A DNA stretch of 43,794 nucleotides. It comes from Cyclobacteriaceae bacterium. GTDB lineage: Bacteria; Bacteroidota; Bacteroidia; Cytophagales; Cyclobacteriaceae. Below, piece after piece: positions 27,222-35,907 of this stretch. Location of the stretch: positions 1 to 43,794 of the forward strand of contig PXCO01000009.1 of assembly GCA_003565295.1 (NCBI GenBank). Direction: 5' to 3'. Every line of letters begins with the position of its first letter. Position 1 is the stretch's first letter. The notes beneath the pieces were generated by a model. That model worked only from the letters and a program-made list of their open reading frames with translations. It searched no databases and was not told the origin of the DNA. Made by a program: the position numbers and the translations under genes.

Positions 27222-27246
27222 AAAACCAGGTATTTCACCTGGTTTT
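27222..27246 (-). terminator. Rho-independent terminator of the small minus-strand gene
   Basis: A 10-bp stem (27222-27231 with 27237-27246) with loop ATTTC is preceded on the plus strand by a long A-run. On the minus strand the hairpin is therefore followed by a long T-run. It lies 32 bases past the stop of the 91-residue gene. Confidence 0.85.
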
Positions 27247-27278
27247 ATTGCTCTATTCTTATTTTAAGTTCTCCCTTC

Positions 27279-27554
27279 TTAGGCAGCTTTAAATTTACGC
27301 TCTGGGAGTTCCGTGTATGTACTGCCCTCACTTTTGGAAAATAAATCCAGGAATTTCTTCCACGCACTTTCTTTTTTCCTAGCCAACTCTTCATAAATAG
27401 ACTGCTTGTGCTTCAGGACAGCAATCATTTCTGCACCAATCTCATAGGGGATGTTAACTGTCTCATCATCCACCTGTACGTTTAATGAACCAGTTTCAGG
27501 ATCCACCCACGTCTTCAACTCCTGATCGTTAGTTTCGAAAGTGTACTTTAACAT
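27279..27554 (-). CDS. small conserved-looking protein of unknown function (91 aa)
   Basis: I do not recognise this protein. It starts 'MLKYTFETNDQELKTWVDPE', with a beta-rich acidic first half (1-45, including 'NVQVDDETVNIPYEIG'), then an amphipathic charged helix (about 46-75, 'KQSIYEELARKKESAWKKF') and a short polar/basic tail ending 'FKAA'. There is no signal peptide, membrane segment or Cys. It has its own strong terminator and a promoter-like element upstream, so it is a monocistronic, probably well-expressed gene. It is not in the neighbouring relict's frame. Confidence 0.7.
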   Translation of the reverse strand: MLKYTFETNDQELKTWVDPETGSLNVQVDDETVNIPYEIGAEMIAVLKHKQSIYEELARKKESAWKKFLDLFSKSEGSTYTELPERKFKAA

Positions 27555-27604
27555 TGCTTTAGCTGTTTAATTTTAAAGAATAAAAATGAAAAACTTACTA
27601 TCTT

Positions 27605-27636
27605 CAACGCTAAGGTAATAGAAAAAGTTTAAACAA
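27605..27636 (-). promoter_or_regulatory. promoter-like element for the 91-aa gene
   Basis: On the minus strand TAGCGTTG (27612-27605) matches the -7 box TAnnTTTG at seven of eight positions. A TTG (27636-27634) stands 21 bases upstream, the expected -33 spacing. The element is about 50 bases before the ATG at 27554. Confidence 0.4.
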
Positions 27637-27646
27637 AAAACAAAAA

Positions 27647-27704
27647 AGAGTATTTAAAATACATTTATCATGAGTTAAAAAATTACTCATTAAAAAAATA
27701 CTCT
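27647..27704. repeat. nested AT-rich inverted repeats in the divergent intergenic region
   Basis: The outer arms AGAGTATTT (27647-27655) and AAATACTCT (27696-27704) are perfect complements. Inside them a second pair, ATGAGT (27670-27675) and ACTCAT (27685-27690), forms its own hairpin. The element lies between two divergent genes and has no T-run typical of a terminator, so a regulator-binding or cruciform site is more likely. Being AT-rich, some of the pairing could be chance. Confidence 0.4.
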
Positions 27705-27829
27705 ATAAATCAGGCACTTATATTATTTTCAAAAGCTGTAAATTAATTTACTTTTTTGTCTCGCAATCCTGAATTAAGTAAAGGATTTGGAGAGAAAAAT
27801 AAAAAATCGCGGCAAATTTAGATGGCACC

Positions 27830-28453
27830 ATGTCTTCACATCATTTCGTAAGAGAACAACAGGAACCCGCCCTTCTTATTTTGGCACTGGACGAATTCAC
27901 TTATGCCACGTTGGGAGAGCTTTTGGAGTGGGTACCCACTATTATATGTAATGAAGCAAGCTGGGAAAAGCTGCTGTCTTGGGGGGTAAAGGTGGATGTC
28001 CTGCTGTGCACCCGGGATTTTGCCAATAGGGAACAAGTTGAATTGCATGCTCCTTTACAAATACTTTTGATGGAAGAAGACAAGGAAAAAGAGCTTTGTG
28101 AAGCTATACGGTATTTGAAAGAGTCTGGACAGAGGGGGGTGAATGTGATAGGTTTACCCCATCGACATCTACTAGGCTTGCAAGAAACGTTTTCAGGTAT
28201 GGAGCCCGTGATCTGGGATGGAGCCCTGCGGTATGTCTTTGTGAAATCTGGATACTATAGAAAGTGGTGGCCCGGTGGTAACCTTCAATTACATGCTCCT
28301 GAAGGTAGTTTTATTGAAAAATCCCATAACAACGATGCTCATATTATTCCCATTACATATGCTACATTTGTGGAGCTGGAGGAAGGGTTTACCACTTTTA
28401 CTTCCAATACCCCTTTCTGGGTGGGGGAATTTGTCCCCTATCCCCGAGGTTAA
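27830..28453 (+). CDS. degenerate thiamine pyrophosphokinase-like protein
   Basis: The 207-residue length and order of elements resemble thiamine pyrophosphokinase, which makes thiamine diphosphate from thiamine and ATP. 'IICNEASWEKLLSWGVKVDV' (38-57) aligns with the family 'ADGGANRL...G..PD' region. 'LLCTRDFANRE' (58-68) stands where active enzymes have the 'GDFDS' metal/ATP motif. 'EDKEKELCEAIRYLKESG' (83-100) stands where 'D..TD..KAL..L' is expected. The catalytic Asp cluster is thus largely lost. It may bind thiamine compounds or act as a regulator, or have drifted to a new role. Its stop overlaps that of prmC on the other strand (shared TTAA). Confidence 0.55.
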   Translation: MSSHHFVREQQEPALLILALDEFTYATLGELLEWVPTIICNEASWEKLLSWGVKVDVLLCTRDFANREQVELHAPLQILLMEEDKEKELCEAIRYLKESGQRGVNVIGLPHRHLLGLQETFSGMEPVIWDGALRYVFVKSGYYRKWWPGGNLQLHAPEGSFIEKSHNNDAHIIPITYATFVELEEGFTTFTSNTPFWVGEFVPYPRG

Positions 28454-29301
28454 GGTTTTCGCGCCCGGATCATCCTTGCCTTCCCTTGCATGTCTTTTTT
28501 CAAAACAACATCTTGATAGCCTATTTCTTCCAATAGTTCTAGCGTTTGTTGGCCGAAGCGTTCATTGATTTCAACATACAATAACCCTGAGCTATGCAGC
28601 AATTCCATACCAAGCTTCCCTATGGCCCTGTAAAAAATCAATGGGTCATTGTCTTTTACAAACAGTGCCAGTGCTGGTTCGTGATCCAGTACATGATTTT
28701 TCATTTGTGCCTTTTCGCTTTCACATACGTACGGGGGATTACTGACCAGAACGGAGAAATCTTTGGGTAAATTCTGGTTCCAATTGAATACATCTGCATG
28801 AAAAAAGGTCACGCCAACTTTATGCGAATCAGCATTTATTTTTGCCATGTGCAAAGCATCCATACTAACGTCAGTCCCAAAGACCGTTGCTTTTGGATTT
28901 TCAGCTTTTAGGGTTATGGGAATACAGCCAGAACCTGTGCCAATATCAAGGGCTTTGATAGGGACTCCTTTATGATCAGACAAAATCCAATATACCAGTT
29001 CCTCGGTTTCCCTTCTTGGAATGAGCACATTGCCATCCACTATAAAATCCCTTCCATAAAAGTGCGCCTTGCCGGTGACATACTGTATGGGTTTACCCTT
29101 TACTAGTTCATTTACGGCATTAACCAATGTTCTAGGGTCATCAAAAAGGGCTTTTTGCCGGGCCAGGTCGGTACGGCTATAGTGGTAATAATGCTCCATC
29201 AGCCAAAAGACCAAGCTATTCGCCTCATCTTTGGTGTAGTTTTCAGCAACTAATCGCTTTACCTGTGCCTCAAAGAGATGCCTGACTTCCATGGGGAACA
29301 T
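28450..29301 (-). CDS. prmC: peptide chain release factor N5-glutamine methyltransferase
   Basis: PrmC methylates the Gln of the GGQ motif of release factors RF1/RF2 using S-adenosylmethionine. The 283-residue protein has the helical N-terminal domain (1-80), then 'LIPRRETEELV' (93-103), the SAM-binding 'DIGTGSGCI' (119-127), 'GTDVS' (142-146) and the substrate-binding 'NPPY' (188-191). An ATG at 29292 is an alternative start. The 5' end overlaps the small membrane-protein gene upstream by about 30 bases, suggesting coupling. In many bacteria prmC follows prfA; here it does not. Confidence 0.93.
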   Translation of the reverse strand: MFPMEVRHLFEAQVKRLVAENYTKDEANSLVFWLMEHYYHYSRTDLARQKALFDDPRTLVNAVNELVKGKPIQYVTGKAHFYGRDFIVDGNVLIPRRETEELVYWILSDHKGVPIKALDIGTGSGCIPITLKAENPKATVFGTDVSMDALHMAKINADSHKVGVTFFHADVFNWNQNLPKDFSVLVSNPPYVCESEKAQMKNHVLDHEPALALFVKDNDPLIFYRAIGKLGMELLHSSGLLYVEINERFGQQTLELLEEIGYQDVVLKKDMQGKARMIRARKP

Positions 29302-29644
29302 TTATGAATTTATGAAAATATACGGCTCCAATCACATAGCAAACCACATCCAAGAAGTCGCTGATGTATGTGCTGGAGTAAAGGGGTAGTAGTACTTCAA
29401 AGAGTAAACTGATATAGACCACGGCCACTACTATCTGTATTTTGGTAAAGACAAAATTACTTCTTGAAGGGTGTATCCACCGGTAAACTTGTAGGGTAAT
29501 GCCTAGAATGACCGGCATGGCCAACAAATCGTCCAGGTAGCTGTGAATGTAGGGGAGGAAAATTTTTTCTATTCTTTCCAGGTATTGGTTGATCCAAAAT
29601 ACAAGGCAAGGGAGAATGAAGTATGGGTTTTTTATTACACTCAT
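29270..29644 (-). CDS. small membrane protein of unknown function
   Basis: This 124-residue protein has three or four hydrophobic segments (about 8-22, 42-55, 70-92 and 98-112) with the polar stretch 'YLDDLLAMPVILGITLQVYR' (20 residues) between them. I cannot assign a function with confidence; some similar Bacteroidota proteins carry the label 'magnesium citrate secondary transporter', which is far larger than this. It starts within the stop of the zinc-ribbon gene (TAATG overlap) and overlaps prmC, so the three are one transcript. Confidence 0.6.
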   Translation of the reverse strand: MSVIKNPYFILPCLVFWINQYLERIEKIFLPYIHSYLDDLLAMPVILGITLQVYRWIHPSRSNFVFTKIQIVVAVVYISLLFEVLLPLYSSTYISDFLDVVCYVIGAVYFHKFINVPHGSQASL

Positions 29645-29937
29645 TATCCGGGCAGGACCGCAATTAACCAGGCGATGAAAGTTATGATTGAAATGTAAAC
29701 GGTGTAGAAGAAGTTACCCACTTTTTTGAGCCCCTTTACGAAATCACTGTCAGTTTCCCTGATGTAAAAAATCCATTGTTCTTTATTGGCCTGTTTTTGG
29801 GCTTCCCGTTTCTCTTGGTATTCCAGGTCGATTCCCCCCAGCGTATGGCCACAATGATCACAGGTGTCGTTCAAATTTTGGTTCCAGCTTGACCACTCTC
29901 CGCAATGCGGACATTTTTTTTCTCCCATAGCCTGCAA
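29644..29937 (-). CDS. zinc-ribbon and membrane-helix small protein
   Basis: The 97-residue protein begins with a four-Cys zinc ribbon (Cys9-x2-Cys12 ... Cys26-x2-Cys29, 'CPHCGEW' and 'CDHCGHTL'). A charged helix (about 35-52, 'EYQEKREAQKQANKEQW') and one or two membrane helices (about 66-95) follow. The layout suggests a membrane-tethered zinc-binding protein, with the ribbon on the cytoplasmic side. An ATG at 29928 is an equally good start. The family is unknown to me. It leads the small operon that includes prmC. Confidence 0.7.
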   Translation of the reverse strand: MQAMGEKKCPHCGEWSSWNQNLNDTCDHCGHTLGGIDLEYQEKREAQKQANKEQWIFYIRETDSDFVKGLKKVGNFFYTVYISIITFIAWLIAVLPG

Positions 29938-30038
29938 TATAACTAAAATCCTGCCAAAATGGAGCTTTAGAACCCCTGCTCAACCTTCCTAATTCCCCGA
30001 TGCAGAGTGCTCAGAGGCATGAGTCTGCTTGATTTTAG

Positions 30039-30046
30039 TATATTTG
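30039..30046 (+). promoter_or_regulatory. -7 box of the rRNA methyltransferase gene
   Basis: TATATTTG matches TAnnTTTG exactly. It lies 21 bases before the ATG at 30068 and after the alternative TTG at 30029, so it favours the ATG as the true start. Confidence 0.45.
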
Positions 30047-30067
30047 TGTCCAACTCACCATAAGCAT

Positions 30068-31264
30068 ATGACCATAAGACTTCATTCCAATACAGTCAAA
30101 GGGGTAGTTGAATCCCTGGAAGCAATTTTTGAAAAAGGCTATTATGCGGATAAGGTCTTGGAGAGGACTTTCAAAGCCCATCCAAAATGGGGCGCAAGGG
30201 ACAGGGGCTTTGTGGCAGAAACGGTATACGATATGGTGAGATGGTGGAGGATGGTCAATGAAATCAGCCCCAGCCAGGACTATTATCATCTATTTGCTGC
30301 TTACTGGACCTGGATGGGCAATGAACTGCCTTCTTGGAGTGAATTCAAGGGCTTAAATAGGGGCCTGGTGTTAGAGAAAGCCTCCAAAATACGGGAGCGT
30401 GCTATATTAGAATCCATACCTGATTGGCTGGATGAACTTGGGTCCAACCAATTGGGGGAAAGATGGGGAGTGGAGTTACATGCCCAAAACCAACAGGCAG
30501 AGGTAGTGCTTAGGGTAAACACGTTGAAGACTTCAAAAGAAGAGCTTGCGGCTCTCTTGGAGGAGGAGGGAACGGATACCTATGGGCTGAAAGCTTACCC
30601 GGATGCACTGGTGCTCAGGGAAAGGAAAAATATTTTTAGGTCGGCTTATTTCAAAAAGGGTTTTTTTGAAGTCCAGGATGCCAGCTCCCAGAAGGTGGCC
30701 GCTGCCCTGGAAGCTGAACCAGGGATGCGGGTGATTGATGCCTGTGCCGGTGCCGGGGGAAAATCACTCCATCTAGCCGCATTGATGCAGAACAAAGGGC
30801 GAATTCTTGCCATGGACATAGAAGACTGGAAGCTCAAAAACACCAAACTCAGGGCCAGAAGAGGAGGAGCGACCATTATAGAGACCAGGGCTATCAGTGG
30901 CAGTAAAACTATCAAAAGGTTAAAAGCAAGTGTTGACCGCCTGCTTATTGATGCGCCATGTTCCGGTTTGGGGGTGTTGAGGAGGAATCCTGATACCAAG
31001 TGGAAGTTGAGCCCCGAATATCTGGAAAACGTGGTGAAGATACAAGATGATCTTTTGTCCAATTATACCAAGATGCTAAAGCCGGGGGGTAAAATGGTCT
31101 ATGCCACATGTAGTATTTTGCCCATAGAAAATCAGGACCAAATTGAAAAATTCCTGGTTTCCGAGGCCGGAAAAGGGTTCACCTTGGAAGCAGAAGAAAG
31201 GGTTCTCGCCCATGAAAGCGGATTTGACGGTTTTTACATTGCCAAATTGCAAAAAGCGGAATAA
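30068..31264 (+). CDS. RsmB/RsmF-like RNA (cytosine-5) methyltransferase
   Basis: This SAM-dependent enzyme of the NOL1/NOP2/Sun family methylates a cytosine, most often in 16S rRNA. The 398-residue protein has an N-terminal NusB-like helical part (about 1-130), a PUA-like segment, and the catalytic domain. There 'DACAGAGGK' (225-233) binds SAM. 'DAPCSGLGVLRRNPD' (Cys298) and 'YATCSILPIENQ' (Cys348) hold the two active-site cysteines. The helical extension and order match RsmB more than RsmF, but the exact target cannot be read from sequence. The upstream gap has a -7 box. Confidence 0.9.
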   Translation: MTIRLHSNTVKGVVESLEAIFEKGYYADKVLERTFKAHPKWGARDRGFVAETVYDMVRWWRMVNEISPSQDYYHLFAAYWTWMGNELPSWSEFKGLNRGLVLEKASKIRERAILESIPDWLDELGSNQLGERWGVELHAQNQQAEVVLRVNTLKTSKEELAALLEEEGTDTYGLKAYPDALVLRERKNIFRSAYFKKGFFEVQDASSQKVAAALEAEPGMRVIDACAGAGGKSLHLAALMQNKGRILAMDIEDWKLKNTKLRARRGGATIIETRAISGSKTIKRLKASVDRLLIDAPCSGLGVLRRNPDTKWKLSPEYLENVVKIQDDLLSNYTKMLKPGGKMVYATCSILPIENQDQIEKFLVSEAGKGFTLEAEERVLAHESGFDGFYIAKLQKAE

Positions 31265-31334
31265 CGGGAGGTTCTATTGATTTTACGCTATAGATAAACG
31301 GCTTTTCTGAACTCCATAAGGCCACAAAATATAA

Positions 31335-31359
31335 TTTTACCCTTTTATGGGCGGTAAAA
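31335..31359. repeat. inverted repeat in the rsmB-guaB gap
   Basis: TTTTACC (31335-31341) and GGTAAAA (31353-31359) form a 7-bp stem with an 11-base loop. A second, wider pair, CCATAAG (31314-31320) and CTTATGG (31374-31380), surrounds it. It may be the weak terminator of the methyltransferase gene, or an operator in front of the guaB promoter. Confidence 0.35.
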
Positions 31360-31388
31360 GAAAATTTTACTACACTTATGGCCAAATG

Positions 31389-31420
31389 TTGATTCATATA
31401 TAAAATACTTCGTATCTTTG
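31389..31420 (+). promoter_or_regulatory. guaB promoter
   Basis: TTG (31389-31391) and TATCTTTG (31413-31420) match the Bacteroidota -33/-7 consensus (TTG, 19-21 bases, TAnnTTTG), with a 21-base spacer. The predicted transcript would start near 31427 and leave a 5' leader of about 25 bases before the ATG at 31452. This is the clearest promoter in the window. Confidence 0.65.
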
Positions 31421-31421
31421 A

Positions 31422-32930
<1,509 letters not shown>

Positions 32931-32963
32931 AGAATACAGGTGTACCTGAAGTTTAGTTTTTTT

Positions 32964-32996
32964 GAGGAGGAAAGGTACAACCCCTTTTCTCCTTTT
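32964..32996 (+). terminator. guaB terminator
   Basis: GGAGGAAAGG (32966-32975) pairs with CCTTTTCTCC (32983-32992), with one G-U wobble, around a 7-base loop. A short T-run follows. It lies 36 bases past the guaB stop. Confidence 0.6.
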
Positions 32997-33022
32997 CAGG
33001 TGGTTTTAGCGAATGCGGTGTT

Positions 33023-33721
33023 CTATTTTTTAAAAATCCGTATTAGTCCGTAAGTGCTGATCAGGAACAGGAATAGTACGGCGATCCATTCCCAGTCATT
33101 TCTTCCCTCCCTGAATGCCTGAATGAGATTTGCCGCCAGGGTACCTGAAAAAAATGCTATGGAGGTCCTGGGAAGCATGCCCCACAGTCCCCACCAAAGT
33201 ACCCTTGTCACAGGAACCTTCATCAAGGAAAATAATATATTGGACAGGGCGAAGGGAATCACAGGGCTTAACCTGATAAGAAAGATCAGCTTAGCGGGAT
33301 GTTTGGCGTTACGGGTCACCATTTCTTGAGCCTTGGGAAAGGGCTGAAGTAAGAGGGGGAGTTGATTACCTGTGAAAGCCCGTCCCAGAAAATAGCCGAT
33401 TGCCGTAGCAAGGGTATAGGCAGTAACAAGATGCACAAAAAAAGTCCAGCCCCAAATTAAACCCGTCAAAACTGCGATAAAGGTAGTCGGCAGCAGAGCC
33501 AATCCCATGGCGATGGCTGCAAGAATGATAAAAACAAGTTGAGTCAAAGCATCAGAGGCCACATGCCCCCATGTGGTGGCTGAGGATTGGAAGAGTAGGT
33601 TTAAAGCAATCAGGGAACCAAGGCCGGGCATGGTCAGGGCAAAAGCCACCGGTCCAAAGACTCCGGGATGTTGCTTTAATAGAGAATGGAGTTGCTTGAA
33701 TATAGCTGGGATTTTGATCAT
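33023..33721 (-). CDS. TVP38/TMEM64 (VTT/DedA-like) family membrane protein
   Basis: This 232-residue inner-membrane protein has about six hydrophobic segments. The VTT-domain signature is visible: 'LPTTFIAVLTGLIWG' (about 77-91), 'ATAIGYFLGRAFTG' (about 104-117), 'RLSPVIPFALSNIL' (about 150-163) and a 'WGLWGMLPRTSIAFFSG' stretch. The two re-entrant loops with the conserved Arg and Pro residues fit lipid scramblase-like transporters of the DedA superfamily. Its exact substrate is unknown. It faces guaB tail to tail and diverges from the metB-like gene. Confidence 0.87.
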   Translation of the reverse strand: MIKIPAIFKQLHSLLKQHPGVFGPVAFALTMPGLGSLIALNLLFQSSATTWGHVASDALTQLVFIILAAIAMGLALLPTTFIAVLTGLIWGWTFFVHLVTAYTLATAIGYFLGRAFTGNQLPLLLQPFPKAQEMVTRNAKHPAKLIFLIRLSPVIPFALSNILFSLMKVPVTRVLWWGLWGMLPRTSIAFFSGTLAANLIQAFREGRNDWEWIAVLFLFLISTYGLIRIFKK

Positions 33722-33728
33722 ATTTGGG

Positions 33729-33736
33729 CAAAGCTA
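33729..33736 (-). promoter_or_regulatory. -7 box just upstream of the TVP38 gene
   Basis: On the minus strand this reads TAGCTTTG, an exact TAnnTTTG match ending 7 bases before the ATG at 33721. A transcript from it would have almost no 5' leader. No -33 TTG is seen. Confidence 0.35.
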
Positions 33737-33854
33737 AAAAAGTTTCTGAGGGAAATGCTTACATTCTCATGGTAGAAGAGGTAATTTAACTGTGATTTTC
33801 CCGAAATTTTAACGTTTATTGCGAATTAATAATCAACCCATACGTTTCCCTTAT

Positions 33855-35003
33855 ATGAAGTTTGGCACTAAAGCGATACATGCAGGCATACAACCTGACC
33901 CTTCTACGGGAGCCATTATGACTCCCATTTTTCAGACCTCCACCTATGTGCAAAAATCACCGGGGGACCATAAAGGATTTGAGTATTCCAGAACGCAGAA
34001 CCCCACTAGGAATGTCTTACAGGAGAACCTGGCAGCCCTTGAAAATGGCAAATACGGACTCTGTTTTTCTTCGGGTATGGCAGCAATAGATGCCATTATC
34101 AAACTCTTGAACCCTGGTGACGAGGTCATCAGCACCAGTGATTTATACGGGGGTACTTATAGGATATTCACAAAGGTGTTTCAGCGGTTTGGCATTAAAT
34201 TTCACTTTGTCCCCATGGACGATCCTGCCCAAATTGCCCAAAAAGTGAATGAGAACACCAAGCTCATTTGGGTAGAAACCCCTACCAACCCCATGATGCA
34301 AATCGTGGATATAGAGAAAGTGGCCAACCTGGCCAAGGAAAAGGGGCTGCTTCTTGGTGTGGACAATACCTTTGCCACTCCCTTTTTACAAAACCCCCTG
34401 GATTTGGGGGCAGATATAGTAATGCATTCCGTGACCAAATACCTGGCTGGGCATTCTGACGTAGTGATGGGGGCCATAGTGGTAAATGATGCGAAGTTGG
34501 CGGAAGATCTTGCTTTCCTCCAAAATTCCTGTGGAGGTGTCCCAGGTCCTCAGGATTGTTTTTTAGTGCTAAGGGGGATCAAAACCCTGCACCTCAGAAT
34601 GGAAAGGCACTCCCAAAATGGGAAAACCATTGCTGCCTTTTTGAAAAACCACCCCAAGGTGGAAAACGTGTTTTGGCCGGGTTTCGAAGACCACCCCAAC
34701 CACAAAATCGCTTTGAAACAGATGCGGGATTTTGGAGGCATGATCTCCTTTTCTTTAAAAGGGGATCAACTATCCGATGCCATAAAGCTAATGGAGCATT
34801 TAAAGCTTTTTTCCCTGGCGGAATCCTTGGGTGGAGTGGAATCGCTTTGTGGTCATCCGGCCACTATGACCCATGCCAGTATACCTAAAAAAGAAAGGGA
34901 AAAGGTGGGGCTTACCGATTCTCTCATCAGGTTAAGCGTGGGTATTGAGGATGCTGAGGACCTGAAAAATGACATGGCTCAGGCATTGAACGCACTTCAA
35001 TGA
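33855..35003 (+). CDS. cystathionine gamma-synthase/gamma-lyase family PLP enzyme
   Basis: This is a Cys/Met-metabolism PLP-dependent enzyme of fold type I. The 382-residue protein has 'TKAIHAGIQPDPSTGAIMTP' near the N-terminus, 'YSRTQNPTR' (44-52), 'FSSGMAAI' (71-78), 'ETPTNP' (141-146), 'DNTFATP' (170-176) and the PLP lysine Lys195 in 'HSVTKYLAGHSDVVMG'. The sequence does not separate synthase (MetB) from lyase (MccB), which often overlap in activity. The ATG at 33855 is preferred over a TTG at 33819, which would add 12 residues absent from the family. It is not in an operon with other methionine genes. Confidence 0.9.
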   Translation: MKFGTKAIHAGIQPDPSTGAIMTPIFQTSTYVQKSPGDHKGFEYSRTQNPTRNVLQENLAALENGKYGLCFSSGMAAIDAIIKLLNPGDEVISTSDLYGGTYRIFTKVFQRFGIKFHFVPMDDPAQIAQKVNENTKLIWVETPTNPMMQIVDIEKVANLAKEKGLLLGVDNTFATPFLQNPLDLGADIVMHSVTKYLAGHSDVVMGAIVVNDAKLAEDLAFLQNSCGGVPGPQDCFLVLRGIKTLHLRMERHSQNGKTIAAFLKNHPKVENVFWPGFEDHPNHKIALKQMRDFGGMISFSLKGDQLSDAIKLMEHLKLFSLAESLGGVESLCGHPATMTHASIPKKEREKVGLTDSLIRLSVGIEDAEDLKNDMAQALNALQ

Positions 35004-35071
35004 TAATTTCCGTCTAGGGTCTCGGAAGCCCCTAAATCTTTACTTCCATTAGGCTTTACATCACCAATGGG

Positions 35072-35905
35072 TTAACCGCTCATTCTATTAATCAATTCCT
35101 CCCAGTCCAGGCCAAGTTTGCGTATAAAAGCCTTTTGGTTTTTGGAAATGGCTTTCAGCAACTTTTGATAAGGTTCAGTCACTTGCTCCTTTTCATGAAG
35201 ATAATGGGAGAGGTGCTGGAGCAGTAATTGGCTTTTGTACCATTGATAAAGCTGATGGGTGAGTTGGTCTATCTCTGCATGAATGGAATGGGTGAAAACA
35301 GTATTTAGCCCCACACTTACCCTTATTTTCTCCACCTCAACAATTGCCAGCAGCCCTTCGTAGATTTCTTTTACCCGTGTTGCGTCCAGATGCTGTCCGG
35401 CAGCATGTTCCACCCCCTCCAACTCCTCTGTGATGATCTGATGGCTTGCGGTATTTACCTGCAGGGGGGACAAGGACTGGACTCTTTTGGCAACTTGTAG
35501 GTAAAGATCCTCCCACACACTCAAGGGCCATGACACCACCAGGTCAAAAAGCAGTGCATATTCTCTTTTCTTGTCTGAGGTAATGAATTGGCGGTAGTCC
35601 TGAAATTTGCCGTTAAAGCCATTGTCATAGGCAACAAAAGCCTCCTCTATAATCTTTATATGGTGTGCCTTTCTTAGGTGTTTGAATAGGGTTTCATAGG
35701 GGTCAAATAGTTTGGCAACCAATCTTTTCTCCTGAAAATGGATTTTTGATAGCAGTGTAAGAAATAGCCTGCATGAAAAAAGCAGCCCCTCTAAAGGGAT
35801 TATTTTTTTGGACCTGATTTTTTTTGCCAAGCCATGGAATTGATACTTGGCCTCATCCAATTGTGATTCAAAGTGGTGGAGCAAAGTCTTGTGCTCAGTT
35901 TCCAT
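35072..35905 (-). CDS. all-helical protein of unknown function next to DUF2027-Smr
   Basis: The 277-residue protein is strongly helical, rich in Leu, His, Lys and Glu, with no signal peptide or membrane segment. Stretches such as 'FHGLAKKIRSKKIIPLEGLL' (24-43) and 'LFKHLRKAHHIKII' (72-86) recall the paired His/Lys/Arg-bearing helices of CHAD domains, which bind polyphosphate. That resemblance is by eye only and may be superficial. It begins 2 bases after the Smr gene stop, so both are expected on one message and may act together. Confidence 0.55.
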   Translation of the reverse strand: METEHKTLLHHFESQLDEAKYQFHGLAKKIRSKKIIPLEGLLFSCRLFLTLLSKIHFQEKRLVAKLFDPYETLFKHLRKAHHIKIIEEAFVAYDNGFNGKFQDYRQFITSDKKREYALLFDLVVSWPLSVWEDLYLQVAKRVQSLSPLQVNTASHQIITEELEGVEHAAGQHLDATRVKEIYEGLLAIVEVEKIRVSVGLNTVFTHSIHAEIDQLTHQLYQWYKSQLLLQHLSHYLHEKEQVTEPYQKLLKAISKNQKAFIRKLGLDWEELINRMSG

Positions 35906-35907
35906 TA

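Noticed and set aside
33722-33854. SAM riboswitch before the cystathionine synthase-like gene
   Set aside because: The 133-base divergent gap shows no SAM-I/SAM-II core, only AT-rich sequence.
35004-35071. Terminator between the metB-like gene and the helical unknown
   Set aside because: Only a 5-bp TAGGG/CCCTA pairing with a 10-base loop is present, which is too weak.
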